Assembly: GCA_015058625.1 (NCBI GenBank)
Contig: SVCA01000005.1
Coordinates: 129,872-193,871 of the forward strand
Origin: Pseudoselenomonas ruminantium
GTDB taxonomy: Bacteria > Bacillota > Negativicutes > Selenomonadales > Selenomonadaceae
DNA length: 64,000 bases
Direction of reading: 5' to 3'
Part shown: positions 8,924 through 17,776 of the stretch, piece after piece
Layout of the letters: each line of letters starts with the position of its first letter
How positions within the stretch are numbered: the stretch's first letter is position 1
Position numbers and translations under genes: made by a program
Notes under the pieces: model-generated
Told to the model about the DNA's origin: nothing
What the model saw: only the letters and a program-made list of their open reading frames with translations
Databases searched by the model: none

Positions 8924-9292
8924 ATGAAGGCAATCACCAAAGTACCAATTCGAGCCGAGCAGGGAATGGCAGGAAACGGCAGAGGGCAGGGAATGCCTGA
9001 GGGGAAAACTAGTGAATTCGCCCGTGATTTGCGGGCGGCAGAGGTGAAATTTTCTGCACACGCGCAAAAGCGCATGCAACTGCGTGGTGTGGAGCTGACG
9101 GACAGCGATCGTGACAAACTTACAGTCACCATCGACCGCATGGCGGAAAAGGGCGCCAAAGATGCGCTGATTCTGATGAAGGAAACCGCGCTCGTGGTCA
9201 GTGTCAAAAACCGCACGATCATCACTGCCGTGGACGAAGCCAGCGCCAAGGAAAATATTTTCACCAATATCGACAGTGCTGCCATTTTGTAA
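8924..9292 (+). CDS. Flagellar operon protein (TIGR02530 type)
   Basis: 122 residues. The C-terminal 80 residues (FSAHAQKRMQLRGVELTDSD, LVVSVKNRTIITAVDEAS, ENIFTNIDSAAIL) match the conserved flagellar operon protein that lies between flgD and flgE in many Firmicutes. The N-terminus is basic and disordered. AAGGAAGG precedes the ATG. It is 30 bp upstream of flgE. Its exact function is unknown; a role in hook assembly is inferred from its constant position. The usual flgD neighbour is missing here. Confidence 0.85.
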   Translation: MKAITKVPIRAEQGMAGNGRGQGMPEGKTSEFARDLRAAEVKFSAHAQKRMQLRGVELTDSDRDKLTVTIDRMAEKGAKDALILMKETALVVSVKNRTIITAVDEASAKENIFTNIDSAAIL

Positions 9293-9322
9293 GGCATATT
9301 GGGAAAGGAAGAGTGATTTATT

Positions 9323-11356
9323 ATGATGCGTTCATTGTTTTCGGGAGTAGCAGGATTAAAAGGTCATCAGACCAGAATGGATGTAATTGGCAATAATATC
9401 GCCAATGTCAATACAACGGGGTTTAAGTCCAGCAGAGTCACGTTTGCCGATACGCTGAATCAGACTACATCCGGGGCTTCTGCGCCCGGTGATAATATCG
9501 GTGGTACCAATCCAAAACAGATTGGCTTAGGTGTAGGCATATCCAGTATTGACTTGTTGTTTACAGATGGTTCGGTACAGTCTACGGGTAAGAATACAGA
9601 TTTGTGTTTGTCGGGAAATGGGCTGTTCGTGGTCAAACAAGGGAGCGATGTATACTACACTCGTGATGGTGCCTTTGAATTCGATGCGAATGGTAACTAT
9701 GTATTGCCGGGCAATGGTATGTTTGTGCAGGGCTGGATGGCTAGTGATGGTGTGTTGAGTACGACAGGGAAAGTAGAGAATATAACTATTCCGGCTGGTA
9801 AATCCATGAAGGCGACAGCGTCATCTATAGCCACATATACGAACAATCTTAATGCCTCTATAGAAGGCTATGAAATCAGCAACATTCTGGTGACTCGTGC
9901 CGATGGGACAACAGAGACGGTGTCCAGCTATGCTCCGTCTGGAGTGGATGGCCCGACTATAACATTGGGAACAACTACTGGAAAATCATATACATTAGAT
10001 GATACGGCAGCCTATTCTTTTACAACTGGCGATTCCCTTTTAGGGAAAACCTTATTCACTTCGACCGTAAATTCTGTAACGGCTGATGCAGTGGGTGAAG
10101 TGGAACTTACATTAGGGATTGGGAATGTAATCTCAAGTATTGGTGGTGGTTCTACATTTACCATACCAGCAGCAAATATTAAAAGCGGAACATTTAAGTA
10201 TGGTGATACATTTCCTTTAACAGCTAAAATAATCTCAAAAGGTGTAACGACAGATGGCACAGGAACGGCACAGACAGCACTGACAGTAGATATTACATAT
10301 CCTGACGGTTCAGCTGGCCCCACTGGGGTGGTTATCGAAGTGCCACCTCCAGCAAATTTTACCTATAAGGATGGGGATACAGTTACTTTTGACCTACCTA
10401 TTGAAAAAATTGTTGCAAATTCAGGCGCTGATGTAAGTTGTGCGAATGGTAATACGGTCACTTTGGATTCAACGGATTCGCCACTTACGGTCGATAGTGG
10501 CAGTACATCATATACTTATGTAGGAAAAGCAGCAGATGGAAATGTGCTTTCTGTTACACGTAAGGATGAAGTTACATCAATTACTATAAATACGACGGAT
10601 GGTAAATCTCTTTCCGGTTTAGTGAATAGCAGCTATGCAACAGGTGAGACATTTTATCCTTCTATTACTACAACAATAACGGCTTATGGTAGTCAGGGGA
10701 GACCATATAGCATACCGATTTTATTTACCAAAAACGATGCTAATGTATGGTCACTAGCTTTGAAGGGAGGGGCAAATAAGACTACGATAACAGATTCTGA
10801 TGGGAAGACGACAACTATAGAGTTATCTGCTACAAATTTGAAATTTGATGAAAATGGCAAATATGTGTCTGGAGAGGGGACTCTTACCTTAAAGCCCCGC
10901 AATGGTGAGGAAACACCTTCTACAGTGTCCTTAAATCTGTCATCGTTAACGCAATTTGCAGGTAGCAGTACGATAAATGCTACCACGGATGGTAATTCAG
11001 CAGGAACGCTGAAAAGTGTTTCAATAGACAGTACGGGGACAATAACTGGTGTTTATACCAATGGGGTTAAACAAGCCGAAGCACAAGTGGCAATTGCACA
11101 ATTTACCAATGCTTCCGGCCTTACCAAAACAGGCAGCAGTTTGTATCAGGAATCCAATAACTCTGGCACAGCAAATGTAAAAACAGCTACGGATTTAGGT
11201 TGCACGATTACCCCCTCCGCCCTCGAAATGTCCAATGTAGACATTGCCAATGAATTCTCCGATATGATTATCACCCAGCGCGGTTTCCAGTCCAATTCCA
11301 AGATTATCACCGTCGGTGACGAAATGCTTGAAACGCTTATCAATATGAAGCGGTAA
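9323..11356 (+). CDS. flgE: Flagellar hook protein FlgE, long variant
   Basis: 677 residues against about 400 in Escherichia coli. The N-terminal rod/hook helix (LFSGVAGLKGHQTRMDVIGN, NIANVNTTGFKSSRVTFADT) and the C-terminal helix (NVDIANEFSDMIITQRGFQS, ITVGDEMLETLINMKR) are intact, so export and polymerisation domains are complete. Residues about 170-600 are a Ser/Thr/Gly-rich beta region with looser base composition than both ends. This is the exposed D2/D3 part of the hook. GGAAAGGAAGAG precedes two in-frame ATGs (9323 and 9326). It ends in a terminator, so it is transcribed with the TIGR02530 gene only. Confidence 0.93.
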   Translation: MMRSLFSGVAGLKGHQTRMDVIGNNIANVNTTGFKSSRVTFADTLNQTTSGASAPGDNIGGTNPKQIGLGVGISSIDLLFTDGSVQSTGKNTDLCLSGNGLFVVKQGSDVYYTRDGAFEFDANGNYVLPGNGMFVQGWMASDGVLSTTGKVENITIPAGKSMKATASSIATYTNNLNASIEGYEISNILVTRADGTTETVSSYAPSGVDGPTITLGTTTGKSYTLDDTAAYSFTTGDSLLGKTLFTSTVNSVTADAVGEVELTLGIGNVISSIGGGSTFTIPAANIKSGTFKYGDTFPLTAKIISKGVTTDGTGTAQTALTVDITYPDGSAGPTGVVIEVPPPANFTYKDGDTVTFDLPIEKIVANSGADVSCANGNTVTLDSTDSPLTVDSGSTSYTYVGKAADGNVLSVTRKDEVTSITINTTDGKSLSGLVNSSYATGETFYPSITTTITAYGSQGRPYSIPILFTKNDANVWSLALKGGANKTTITDSDGKTTTIELSATNLKFDENGKYVSGEGTLTLKPRNGEETPSTVSLNLSSLTQFAGSSTINATTDGNSAGTLKSVSIDSTGTITGVYTNGVKQAEAQVAIAQFTNASGLTKTGSSLYQESNNSGTANVKTATDLGCTITPSALEMSNVDIANEFSDMIITQRGFQSNSKIITVGDEMLETLINMKR

Positions 11357-11363
11357 AGAAAGG

Positions 11364-11396
11364 CTCCTCATGGCTTTATAGTCATGAGGAGTTGTT
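11364..11396 (+). terminator. Terminator after flgE
   Basis: CTCCTCATG (11364-11372) pairs with CATGAGGAG (11383-11391), followed by TTGTTT. Confidence 0.75.
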
Positions 11397-11555
11397 TGTG
11401 TGGATATTTTGAGGTTGCGAGGATCTTTTTCAGGGGGGATAATCTAATTGAGACAAAAGACAGAAAATTTTGCAAGGGGGAATAATAGGTCAGGAGGCCT
11501 TGCGTATGTGGGAGGCTATGTCGGTACTGCAAAACGTATGGATATTAGAAAACAT

Positions 11556-11584
11556 TTGCTTTTCATGATGTGTGGTGCTATAAT
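11556..11584 (+). promoter_or_regulatory. Promoter of antitoxin-like RNA 1
   Basis: TTGCTT (11556-11561), 17-bp spacer, perfect TATAAT (11579-11584). No protein-coding gene starts downstream before the terminator. Confidence 0.75.
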
Positions 11585-11590
11585 AGGAGT

Positions 11591-11648
11591 CAACGAGAGA
11601 CAAGGACTAGAAAAATCCCCCGCAAGTGCTAGTTGCAGGGGATTTTTT
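11591..11648 (+). ncRNA. Candidate antitoxin RNA of type I pair 1
   Basis: About 58 nt from the promoter's expected start to a GC hairpin with T tail (11611-11648). It carries CGAGAGACAAGGA (11594-11606), repeated exactly at 11745-11757 over the start codon of the convergent small gene. The RNA is therefore complementary to that gene's translation start at 13 consecutive bases, the design of the par/fst antitoxin RNA. Confidence 0.65.
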
Positions 11649-11664
11649 GTACCTCATTTACTGC

Positions 11665-11754
11665 TTAGTGGTTCAACCAGTAGCTGAAAAGTTCAACTAG
11701 GATTCCCACAATCAGCGGTATCAGTACAGTCCGTATTAACTCCTCGAGAGACAA
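11665..11754 (-). CDS. Candidate type I toxin peptide 1 (29 residues, Fst-like)
   Basis: TTG start with AAGGAGGTG six nt upstream encodes a peptide beginning MSLEELIRTVLIPLIVGILV and ending in ELFSYWLNH: a short charged start, one membrane helix with a proline, and a polar tail. This is the build of Fst/Ldr-type toxins that act on the inner membrane. The Shine-Dalgarno lies in a leader hairpin, CTCCTT/AAGGAG (11764-11779). A TATAAT-type -10 is at 11788-11793 on the minus strand. The gene is convergent with RNA 1 and shares its terminator. Confidence 0.65.
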   Translation of the reverse strand: MSLEELIRTVLIPLIVGILVELFSYWLNH

Positions 11755-11907
11755 GGATTTCACCTCCTTTCGCAAGGAGATGTGTTTATTATAGCTCAAT
11801 ATACATCAAAAGACCAGCCGGACAATTCCTCGCGTTTAACTGGTCTTTTTTAATGCAACAATCAATGTAATTACAGGCTGAATTTATCAAGGAGCTTTTG
11901 TGTGGAT

Positions 11908-12345
11908 TTAGTTTTTCTGAATGGTGGCGTCCTCGCCGTCGGCTTCGGCTTTTTGAATCATGATTTTGAGGCGTTCGATGTTTTTCTTATGGCGCTCGAT
12001 GGCAAAGCCGATGCGGATGTGTTCTTCTTCGGTGAATTCGGGGTTCTCGTAGGATTTTTTGATGCGTTCGAGGCGTTCTTCGACGTCGCGCAGTTCGTCG
12101 CGCATGGGCTTGACATGCTGCAGGGCAAAGCCGTAGACGGCACGAATCTGGTCTTCGACGTATTGGGCGTAGCCGGGTTCGCCAGAGGATTTTTCGAGGC
12201 GCTTGGCCATATGGTAGATGATGTCAAAGGGGGATTCCCCGCTGTGAATCATGTGGACAATTTCCATCTTGGCCTGTTGTTCCACCCCGTGGGGCTGGGT
12301 AATCAGCGGGTCAAGTTCTTTTTTTTCTGCAGTTTCCTCGGACAT
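11908..12345 (-). CDS. Conserved helical protein of unknown function
   Basis: 145 residues, highly charged, with no signal peptide. Residues 85-140 (DELRDVEERLERIKKSYENP and HKKNIERLKIMIQKAEADG) are predicted coiled coil. I do not recognise a family. AAGGAGGAAAACCGTC places a strong ribosome site before the ATG. It stands alone between the toxin pair and brnQ. Confidence 0.75.
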   Translation of the reverse strand: MSEETAEKKELDPLITQPHGVEQQAKMEIVHMIHSGESPFDIIYHMAKRLEKSSGEPGYAQYVEDQIRAVYGFALQHVKPMRDELRDVEERLERIKKSYENPEFTEEEHIRIGFAIERHKKNIERLKIMIQKAEADGEDATIQKN

Positions 12346-12460
12346 GACGGTTTTCCTCCTTATAAGTATGTATTTTCGTGGACATTTTTGTCTTTAGTAT
12401 AACAGATATTTCTAGTAAATAAAAGTTTACGAGTTTACACAGAAAATACAAAATGCCTCT

Positions 12461-12560
12461 TGCCATGTCTTTTGTCTTTGTGCTATAATACACCTATCCT
12501 AAAACGAAGGTGAACCCTAGAGTTCATGTCCGGGAAAGTGGGACATGGGCTTTTTGTATG
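12461..12560 (+). promoter_or_regulatory. Promoter and short leader with terminator upstream of brnQ
   Basis: TTGCCA and TATAAT (about 12485-12490) with an 18-bp spacer start a transcript that meets CATGTCC/GGGACATG plus GGCTTTTTG within about 60 nt. A second hairpin (TTCACTC..GAGTGGA) follows before brnQ. This layout suggests transcription attenuation of brnQ or an independent small RNA. No T-box antiterminator motif is present. Confidence 0.5.
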
Positions 12561-12623
12561 TTCACTCGCGTACATTGTGAGTGGACAAAAGGTGTATTTT
12601 GTAAGAAAAGAGTGTGAGTAAGT

Positions 12624-13970
12624 ATGAAGCGAATGAGCAAAGGCGAAATCCTGACCGTCGGCCTGATGATGTTTTCTATCTTTTTTGGGGCTGGCAATCT
12701 GATTTTTCCGCCTGCCTTGGGGCAGGCTGCCGGCTCAAACAGCATTATTGCCATGATGGGCTTTTTGGTGACGGGCGTGGGACTGCCGCTTTTGGGCATT
12801 ACGGCTATCGCCATGCAGGGCGGTAAGTATGTGGAGTTTATGAACCGCAAGACCTATCCGTGGCTCGCAACGGCATTGTTGGTTATCCTGTATCTGACCA
12901 TCGGCCCGGTGTTCGCCGTACCCCGTACCGGCGCGGTGTCCTTTGAAATCGGTATCCGTCCGTTCCTGGCTGCGGAAAATCTGACGCTGGGACAGTTCAT
13001 CTATACCTTGTTCTTCTTTGGGGCAACGTATTATCTGGCGATGACGCCGAACAAGCTCATTGACCGTGTGGGCAAGATGCTGACTCCGGCGTTGCTGGCA
13101 TTTTTGGTCATTCTCTTCGTGAAATCCTTTGTGACGCCGCTGGGTGAAGTGCTCGACGCAACGGGCGCTTATATCACGGCTCCGTTCTCCCAGGGCTTCC
13201 AGGACGGCTATCAGACGATGGACCTTCTGGCCTCCTTGTCCATCGGTACCATTGTGGTAAATGCCATCCGCATGCGCGGTACGACGGATAATAAATCCGT
13301 GAGCAAAATCTGCATCATTTCCGGTTTTATCACGGTAGCGTTGATGACGCTCGTGTATGGTTCGCTGGCTTATATCGGTGCAACGAGCGCTGGCGTACTC
13401 GGTCATGTAGAAAACGGCGGCCAGCTGCTGGCTGGTGCGGTGAGCATCTTCTTCGGCCCGGCCGGTAATTTATTGGTAGCGTTCATCATTGCGCTGGCGT
13501 GTCTTACCACTTCCTGTGGCATGATTTCCGGCATGGCCTGGTATTTCAACAAGCTCAGCAATAACCGTGTTTCCTATGCCCGCCTCGTACAGGCAGGTAC
13601 GCTGTTCAGCTTTGTGGCTTCCAATATCGGCCTGACGCAGATTATCGCGCTGTCCGTGCCGTTCCTCGTAGCCATCTATCCGCTGGTCATCGTGTTCGTG
13701 GTTCTGTCCCTGTTTGATGGATTTATCGGCTGGCGCTACAGCGTTTACCGTCTGGCCATCAATGTGACGCTGGTCTTTGCCGTGCTGGACGGCCTCGCTG
13801 CCGCTGGCATCAAGTTCCCGGCATTGACGGAATTTTTGACGGCGTATGTGCCGTTCTATGATATCGGCATGGGCTGGTTCGTACCGGCTGTGGTGGCTGC
13901 TGCTGTTGGCTGGGTGTATTCTTCTTTTTGGGATGCGCGGGACAGCGAAGTTTTGACGACGGAACAGTAA
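12624..13970 (+). CDS. brnQ: Branched-chain amino acid:cation symporter BrnQ
   Basis: 448 residues with about 12 hydrophobic segments and the family signature near the N-terminus (FSIFFGAGNLIFPPALG, PRTGAVSFEIGI). It imports leucine, isoleucine and valine with a cation (LIVCS family). The Shine-Dalgarno is poor (AAGAGTG), so translation may be limited. It sits alone between an attenuator-like leader and a strong terminator. The C-terminus after the last helix is short and acidic. Confidence 0.93.
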   Translation: MKRMSKGEILTVGLMMFSIFFGAGNLIFPPALGQAAGSNSIIAMMGFLVTGVGLPLLGITAIAMQGGKYVEFMNRKTYPWLATALLVILYLTIGPVFAVPRTGAVSFEIGIRPFLAAENLTLGQFIYTLFFFGATYYLAMTPNKLIDRVGKMLTPALLAFLVILFVKSFVTPLGEVLDATGAYITAPFSQGFQDGYQTMDLLASLSIGTIVVNAIRMRGTTDNKSVSKICIISGFITVALMTLVYGSLAYIGATSAGVLGHVENGGQLLAGAVSIFFGPAGNLLVAFIIALACLTTSCGMISGMAWYFNKLSNNRVSYARLVQAGTLFSFVASNIGLTQIIALSVPFLVAIYPLVIVFVVLSLFDGFIGWRYSVYRLAINVTLVFAVLDGLAAAGIKFPALTEFLTAYVPFYDIGMGWFVPAVVAAAVGWVYSSFWDARDSEVLTTEQ

Positions 13971-13998
13971 AATTACATATAATATAGAAGCGTCTTAT

Positions 13999-14040
13999 CT
14001 AAGAGCGTCATTTCCAACTCGGAAATGACGCTCTTGTTGT
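13999..14040 (+). terminator. Terminator after brnQ
   Basis: A perfect 15-bp stem, 14001-14015 against 14021-14035, with a 5-nt loop and following T-rich tract. Confidence 0.85.
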
Positions 14041-14195
14041 TTAATTGTGCAATGTATACATACATACATTACAAAATGTCTATTTTTCTGGTTATAACAC
14101 TTGTCAGTGTATACCCTCTATGCTATAATGATATATGAGATATGCAGTTATTGTTTTAATTATAGGGTCAAATGACACAATAGGAGGGGTAAGTT

Positions 14196-15161
14196 ATGAA
14201 GTTTACAGGCTTGAAAAAAGCCCTGCTGGCAGGGCTGGCGGTTGTGGCTATGGCAGCGGTGCTCACCGGCTGTGGCGGCGACAATGCCGCAGAGAAGAAG
14301 TTCTTAAATATCGGTACCGGCGGTACGGCAGGTACATATTACCCCATTGGCGGTGCCATGGCTGAAGTTCTCAACAAGGACATCCCGGGCATGAACGCCA
14401 GTGCACAGAGCACGGGGGCTTCGGTGGCAAATATCAATATGCTGAAAGATGGTTCTGTGGATTTGGCTATCGTTCAGAATGATATTACCTATTATGCGGT
14501 GAATGGTACGGAAATGTTCAAGGATAAGAAGGTCGAAGGCCTCAAGGGTATCGCTACCCTGTATCCGGAAACCTGCCAGGCGGTGACGCTGGAGAGCTCC
14601 GGCATCAAGTCCATCGCTGACCTCAAGGGCAAGAAGGTGGCCGTAGGTGCTGCCGGTTCCGGCGTAGAAGCCAATGCCCGCCAGATTATGGAAGCCTATG
14701 GTGTAACGTATAACGACATTCAGGTTCAGTATCTTTCCTTTGCGGAAGCTGCCAGCGCCCTGAAGGACGGCAACATTGATGCCGCGTTCCTGACGGCTGG
14801 TTATCCGACCTCCGCTGTACAGGATATCGCTTCCCAGCACAAGGTTCGCCTGCTGCCGGTTGAAGCATCCAAGGCAGATGCCCTGATTGCGAAATATCCT
14901 TTCTATACCAAGACGGTTATTCCGGCTGGTACCTATGCAGGCTTTGATGAAGAAGTTCCGGCTGTCTCCGTAATGGCTATGCTGGTCGCCAACGACAAGG
15001 TGGACGACAAGCTGGGCTATGAACTTACCAAGGCGCTGTTCAAGAACCTTGACCGTATCCATGCAGCTCATGCGGCCGCCAAAGCCATCCTGAAGGAGAA
15101 GGCTCTCGAAGGTATGCCGCTGCCGGTTAATGCTGGTGCAGAGAAGTTCTTTAAGGAGTAA
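14196..15161 (+). CDS. TAXI-family TRAP transporter solute-binding lipoprotein
   Basis: 321 residues. A lipoprotein signal ends at Cys26 (VLTGCGGD). The mature part is a TAXI-type binding protein (LNIGTGGTAGTYYPIGGAMA, STGASVANINMLKDGSVDLA, LKGKKVAVGAAGSGVEANAR). It delivers an unknown organic anion to the fused permease encoded downstream. ATAGGAGGGG precedes the ATG. A MITE-like palindrome separates it from the next gene. Confidence 0.93.
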   Translation: MKFTGLKKALLAGLAVVAMAAVLTGCGGDNAAEKKFLNIGTGGTAGTYYPIGGAMAEVLNKDIPGMNASAQSTGASVANINMLKDGSVDLAIVQNDITYYAVNGTEMFKDKKVEGLKGIATLYPETCQAVTLESSGIKSIADLKGKKVAVGAAGSGVEANARQIMEAYGVTYNDIQVQYLSFAEAASALKDGNIDAAFLTAGYPTSAVQDIASQHKVRLLPVEASKADALIAKYPFYTKTVIPAGTYAGFDEEVPAVSVMAMLVANDKVDDKLGYELTKALFKNLDRIHAAHAAAKAILKEKALEGMPLPVNAGAEKFFKE

Positions 15162-15185
15162 TGTTGGTTCCCGGTTGGGAAGGTC

Positions 15186-15301
15186 AAGCCTTCCCCTCTG
15201 GGGAAGGTGCCCCGCAGGGGCGGATGAGGTTCATGGGCAAGGTATAGCGTAAACCTCATCCCCCGCTGGCGCGGTCCCCCTTCCCCAAGGGGGGAAGGCT
15301 T
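15186..15301. repeat. MITE-like palindromic element between TRAP genes
   Basis: Terminal AAGCCTTCCCC (15186-15196) is inverted as GGGGAAGGCTT (15291-15301), and GATGAGGTT (15223-15231) pairs with AACCTCATC (15252-15260). The left arm is shared with the element at 7383. About 116 bp, no coding capacity. It lies inside an operon, so the transcript will fold there. Confidence 0.75.
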
Positions 15302-15318
15302 TATTGTAAGGTGATATT

Positions 15319-15798
15319 TTGCAGAAAGAATTTTTACTATGCGGTTTAGGGCTGTTTTTGGCTCTTTGGCAGATACTCACCCTGCCCTGCATTGTCGTGC
15401 GGGCGGGAGGCGAGCGCCTTTATATCGGAGAGGTGGCAGCAGGTTTTCCGCTGTCCATACGTTTCATCCATTCTGTGCAGAAGACGCCGGTGGAGGAATA
15501 TCTGGCGGTGGATGAAGCGCGGCAGGGATTTTTGCTGACGGCTACCAAGTATCAGTCCTTCGGCGTGGGGCTGCCCTTTGATGCGGCGGAAGGGGAGTTC
15601 CATCAGGAGGGTGATTATTTCTGGCTGCGGGGGCAGGAGCGGCGGTATCCTAAGCTTGCTCTGCGCGTGGGTGTCGGTACGGAGCTTACGTTAAGCCTTG
15701 CGGGGAAGAAGTTCCCTCTCTATGAAAAGTATCAGCCCGGCACGTTGGTGACGGTAGAGTTAATGCCCTTATGGAAAGGATTGGTTATGAATGAATGA
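15319..15798 (+). CDS. DUF1850 protein linked to TAXI TRAP transporters
   Basis: 159 residues with a TTG start after AAGGTGAT. An N-terminal hydrophobic segment (LLCGLGLFLALWQILTLPCI) is followed by a beta-rich domain with FIHSVQKTPVEEYLAV, the DUF1850 signature. DUF1850 genes regularly lie between TAXI binding proteins and their permeases, as here; the function is unknown and an accessory periplasmic role is inferred. It overlaps the permease gene by 8 bp, so translation is coupled. Confidence 0.85.
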   Translation: MQKEFLLCGLGLFLALWQILTLPCIVVRAGGERLYIGEVAAGFPLSIRFIHSVQKTPVEEYLAVDEARQGFLLTATKYQSFGVGLPFDAAEGEFHQEGDYFWLRGQERRYPKLALRVGVGTELTLSLAGKKFPLYEKYQPGTLVTVELMPLWKGLVMNE

Positions 15799-17716
15799 AC
15801 ATGATGCCAAAACCGCAAATGCGGTTCTGAAGGAGTATGACAAAGAGTCAGACACCATGGAATATACCGGCGTGATGAAAAAGATTGTGGCTTTTATCGC
15901 CATCTGCTTTTCCATCTTCCAGCTTTATACCGCAACCTTCGGGGTGCTCGATGCCCAGCTGCAGCGCGGTGTTCATCTGGGCTTTGGTCTGGCGCTGGTG
16001 TTCCTGCTCTATCCCACGCGGAAAAGCTGGTCGCGGCACAAGCTGCATCCCTTGGATTTGGTGCTGGCGGTTTTAGGCGCGGCGGCACCTGCCTACATTA
16101 TCTATGAGTATCAGCATCTGGTACTGCGGGCCGGGCTGGTGTCCGATGTGGATTTGGTGGTCGGCGTCTTAGGTATTCTGCTCGTGATTGAAGCTGCGCG
16201 CCGTGTGGTGGGGATTCCCATGGTCTGCGTGGTACTGGCCTTTCTGGCCTATGCCTTTGCCGGCCCCTATATGCCCGGCGTGCTGGCCCATCGCGGCCTG
16301 ACGGTGGGGCAGTTGGTCGGACATCTTTACTACACCACCGAGGGCGTTTTCGGTATTCCGCTGGGCGTGTCTTCGACCTTTATCTTCCTCTTTATCCTGT
16401 TCGGTGCTTATCTGGAGTCCACGGGTCTGGGCAAGTTCTTCATCGATTTGGCCAATTCCATTGCCGGTTGGGCCAGTGGCGGCCCGGCGAAAGTGGCGGT
16501 TCTGTCATCGGGTCTTATGGGTACCGTGTCCGGCAGTTCCGTGGCCAACGTGGTGGGCACAGGGTCGCTGACCATCCCCATGATGAAAAAACTGGGCTAT
16601 CACAAGAACTTTGCCGGGGCGGTGGAAGCGGCGGCGTCTACGGGCGGGCAGCTCATGCCGCCGGTCATGGGCGCTGCGGCGTTTCTGATGGCTGAGTTCG
16701 TAGGCGTTCCCTACATTGATATTGTCAAAGCCGCCGTGGTGCCTGCGCTCCTGTATTTTGCCGGGGTATGGCTCGGGGTACACTTTGAAGCCAAGCGCAG
16801 CAAGCTCAAGGGCATTCCTCGCGAACAGCTGCCGCAGTTCTTCACCTTGCTCAAAGAACGCGGCCATCTGGCTCTGCCGCTGATTATTATCGTATACCTG
16901 CTGGTATCGGGCTATACGCCCATGCGGGCGGCTCTGGTGGCTATTGTTCTCGCAATTCTTTGTTCCTGCCTGCGCAAATCCACCCGCATGAAACCCATTG
17001 AGGTCGTGCAGGGCTTGGAAAAAGGTGCCCGCAACGTCTTAGGCGTATTGGTGGCCTGCGCCGCTGCCGGTATCATCATCGGCGTGGTGACGAAAACCGG
17101 TGTGGGGCTCAAGCTGGCTTCGGGCCTGCTTACGCTCTCCGGCGGCATGCTGCTGCCCACCATGTTCTTCACCATGATTACGGCGATTATCCTGGGCATG
17201 GGCGTGCCTACCACGGCAAACTACGTCATCACCTCGACCATTGCGGCGCCTGCACTGGTGCAGATGGGCGTTCCCGTGCTGGCGGCCCATATGTTCGTGT
17301 TCTACTTCGGCATCATCGCCGACGTTACCCCGCCGGTGGCGCTGGCGGCCTATGCAGGCGCAGGCATCAGCGGCGGCAATGCGCTGAAAACCGGCGTCAA
17401 TGCCTCGAAACTGGCCATTGCCGCCTTCATCATCCCCTATATCTTCGTCATGTCTCCGGTGCTCCTGATGATGAGCGGCACGGCAGCAGAACTTGTCCTG
17501 TCTACGGTGACGGCCCTCTGCGGCATGGTGGCCATAAGCTCCGCGCTTATCGGCTATCTGGCAGCGGACTGCAAGGTTTGGGAACGACTGGTACTCGTCG
17601 TGGCAGGCCTCTTGATGATTCAGCCGGGCCTGACTACCGACGGCGTCGGCATCGTGCTCTTCGGTCTGATTATCGCCGGACAGCTCAAACGCCGTCCCAA
17701 GGCTGTTACGGAATAA
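15791..17716 (+). CDS. TRAP transporter fused 4TM/12TM permease (TAXI type)
   Basis: 641 residues. The N-terminal 200 residues are the small DctQ-like part and the rest is the DctM-like channel (FGIPLGVSSTFIFLFILFGAY, SGLMGTVSGSSVANVVGTGS, GAAAFLMAEFVGVPYIDI, MGVPTTANYVITSTIAAPAL, FYFGIIADVTPPVALAAYAG). Fusion of the two membrane subunits is typical of TAXI systems. Together with the lipoprotein it forms a sodium- or proton-driven importer of a carboxylate that cannot be named from sequence. Confidence 0.95.
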   Translation: MNEHDAKTANAVLKEYDKESDTMEYTGVMKKIVAFIAICFSIFQLYTATFGVLDAQLQRGVHLGFGLALVFLLYPTRKSWSRHKLHPLDLVLAVLGAAAPAYIIYEYQHLVLRAGLVSDVDLVVGVLGILLVIEAARRVVGIPMVCVVLAFLAYAFAGPYMPGVLAHRGLTVGQLVGHLYYTTEGVFGIPLGVSSTFIFLFILFGAYLESTGLGKFFIDLANSIAGWASGGPAKVAVLSSGLMGTVSGSSVANVVGTGSLTIPMMKKLGYHKNFAGAVEAAASTGGQLMPPVMGAAAFLMAEFVGVPYIDIVKAAVVPALLYFAGVWLGVHFEAKRSKLKGIPREQLPQFFTLLKERGHLALPLIIIVYLLVSGYTPMRAALVAIVLAILCSCLRKSTRMKPIEVVQGLEKGARNVLGVLVACAAAGIIIGVVTKTGVGLKLASGLLTLSGGMLLPTMFFTMITAIILGMGVPTTANYVITSTIAAPALVQMGVPVLAAHMFVFYFGIIADVTPPVALAAYAGAGISGGNALKTGVNASKLAIAAFIIPYIFVMSPVLLMMSGTAAELVLSTVTALCGMVAISSALIGYLAADCKVWERLVLVVAGLLMIQPGLTTDGVGIVLFGLIIAGQLKRRPKAVTE

Positions 17717-17736
17717 CGGTTCCAAAATAATACGAG

Positions 17737-17770
17737 AAAAGGCCTTCTCCGCAAGGGAGAGGGCCTTTTT
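17737..17770. terminator. Bidirectional terminator after the TRAP permease
   Basis: AAAAGGCCTTCTCC and GGGAGAGGGCCTTTTT form a stem with a GCAA tetraloop. It also serves the convergent small gene at 17777. Confidence 0.85.
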
Positions 17771-17776
17771 GCGCCA

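Noticed and set aside
11448..11687. A 79-residue ORF on the plus strand
   Set aside because: It runs through the antitoxin-like RNA promoter, the RNA and the terminator, has no clear ribosome site and no recognisable protein pattern.
17039..17725. Long antisense ORFs over the TRAP permease, DUF815, S41 and helicase genes
   Set aside because: They are shadows of GC-rich genes, rich in His/Arg/Gln, without ribosome sites or family patterns.
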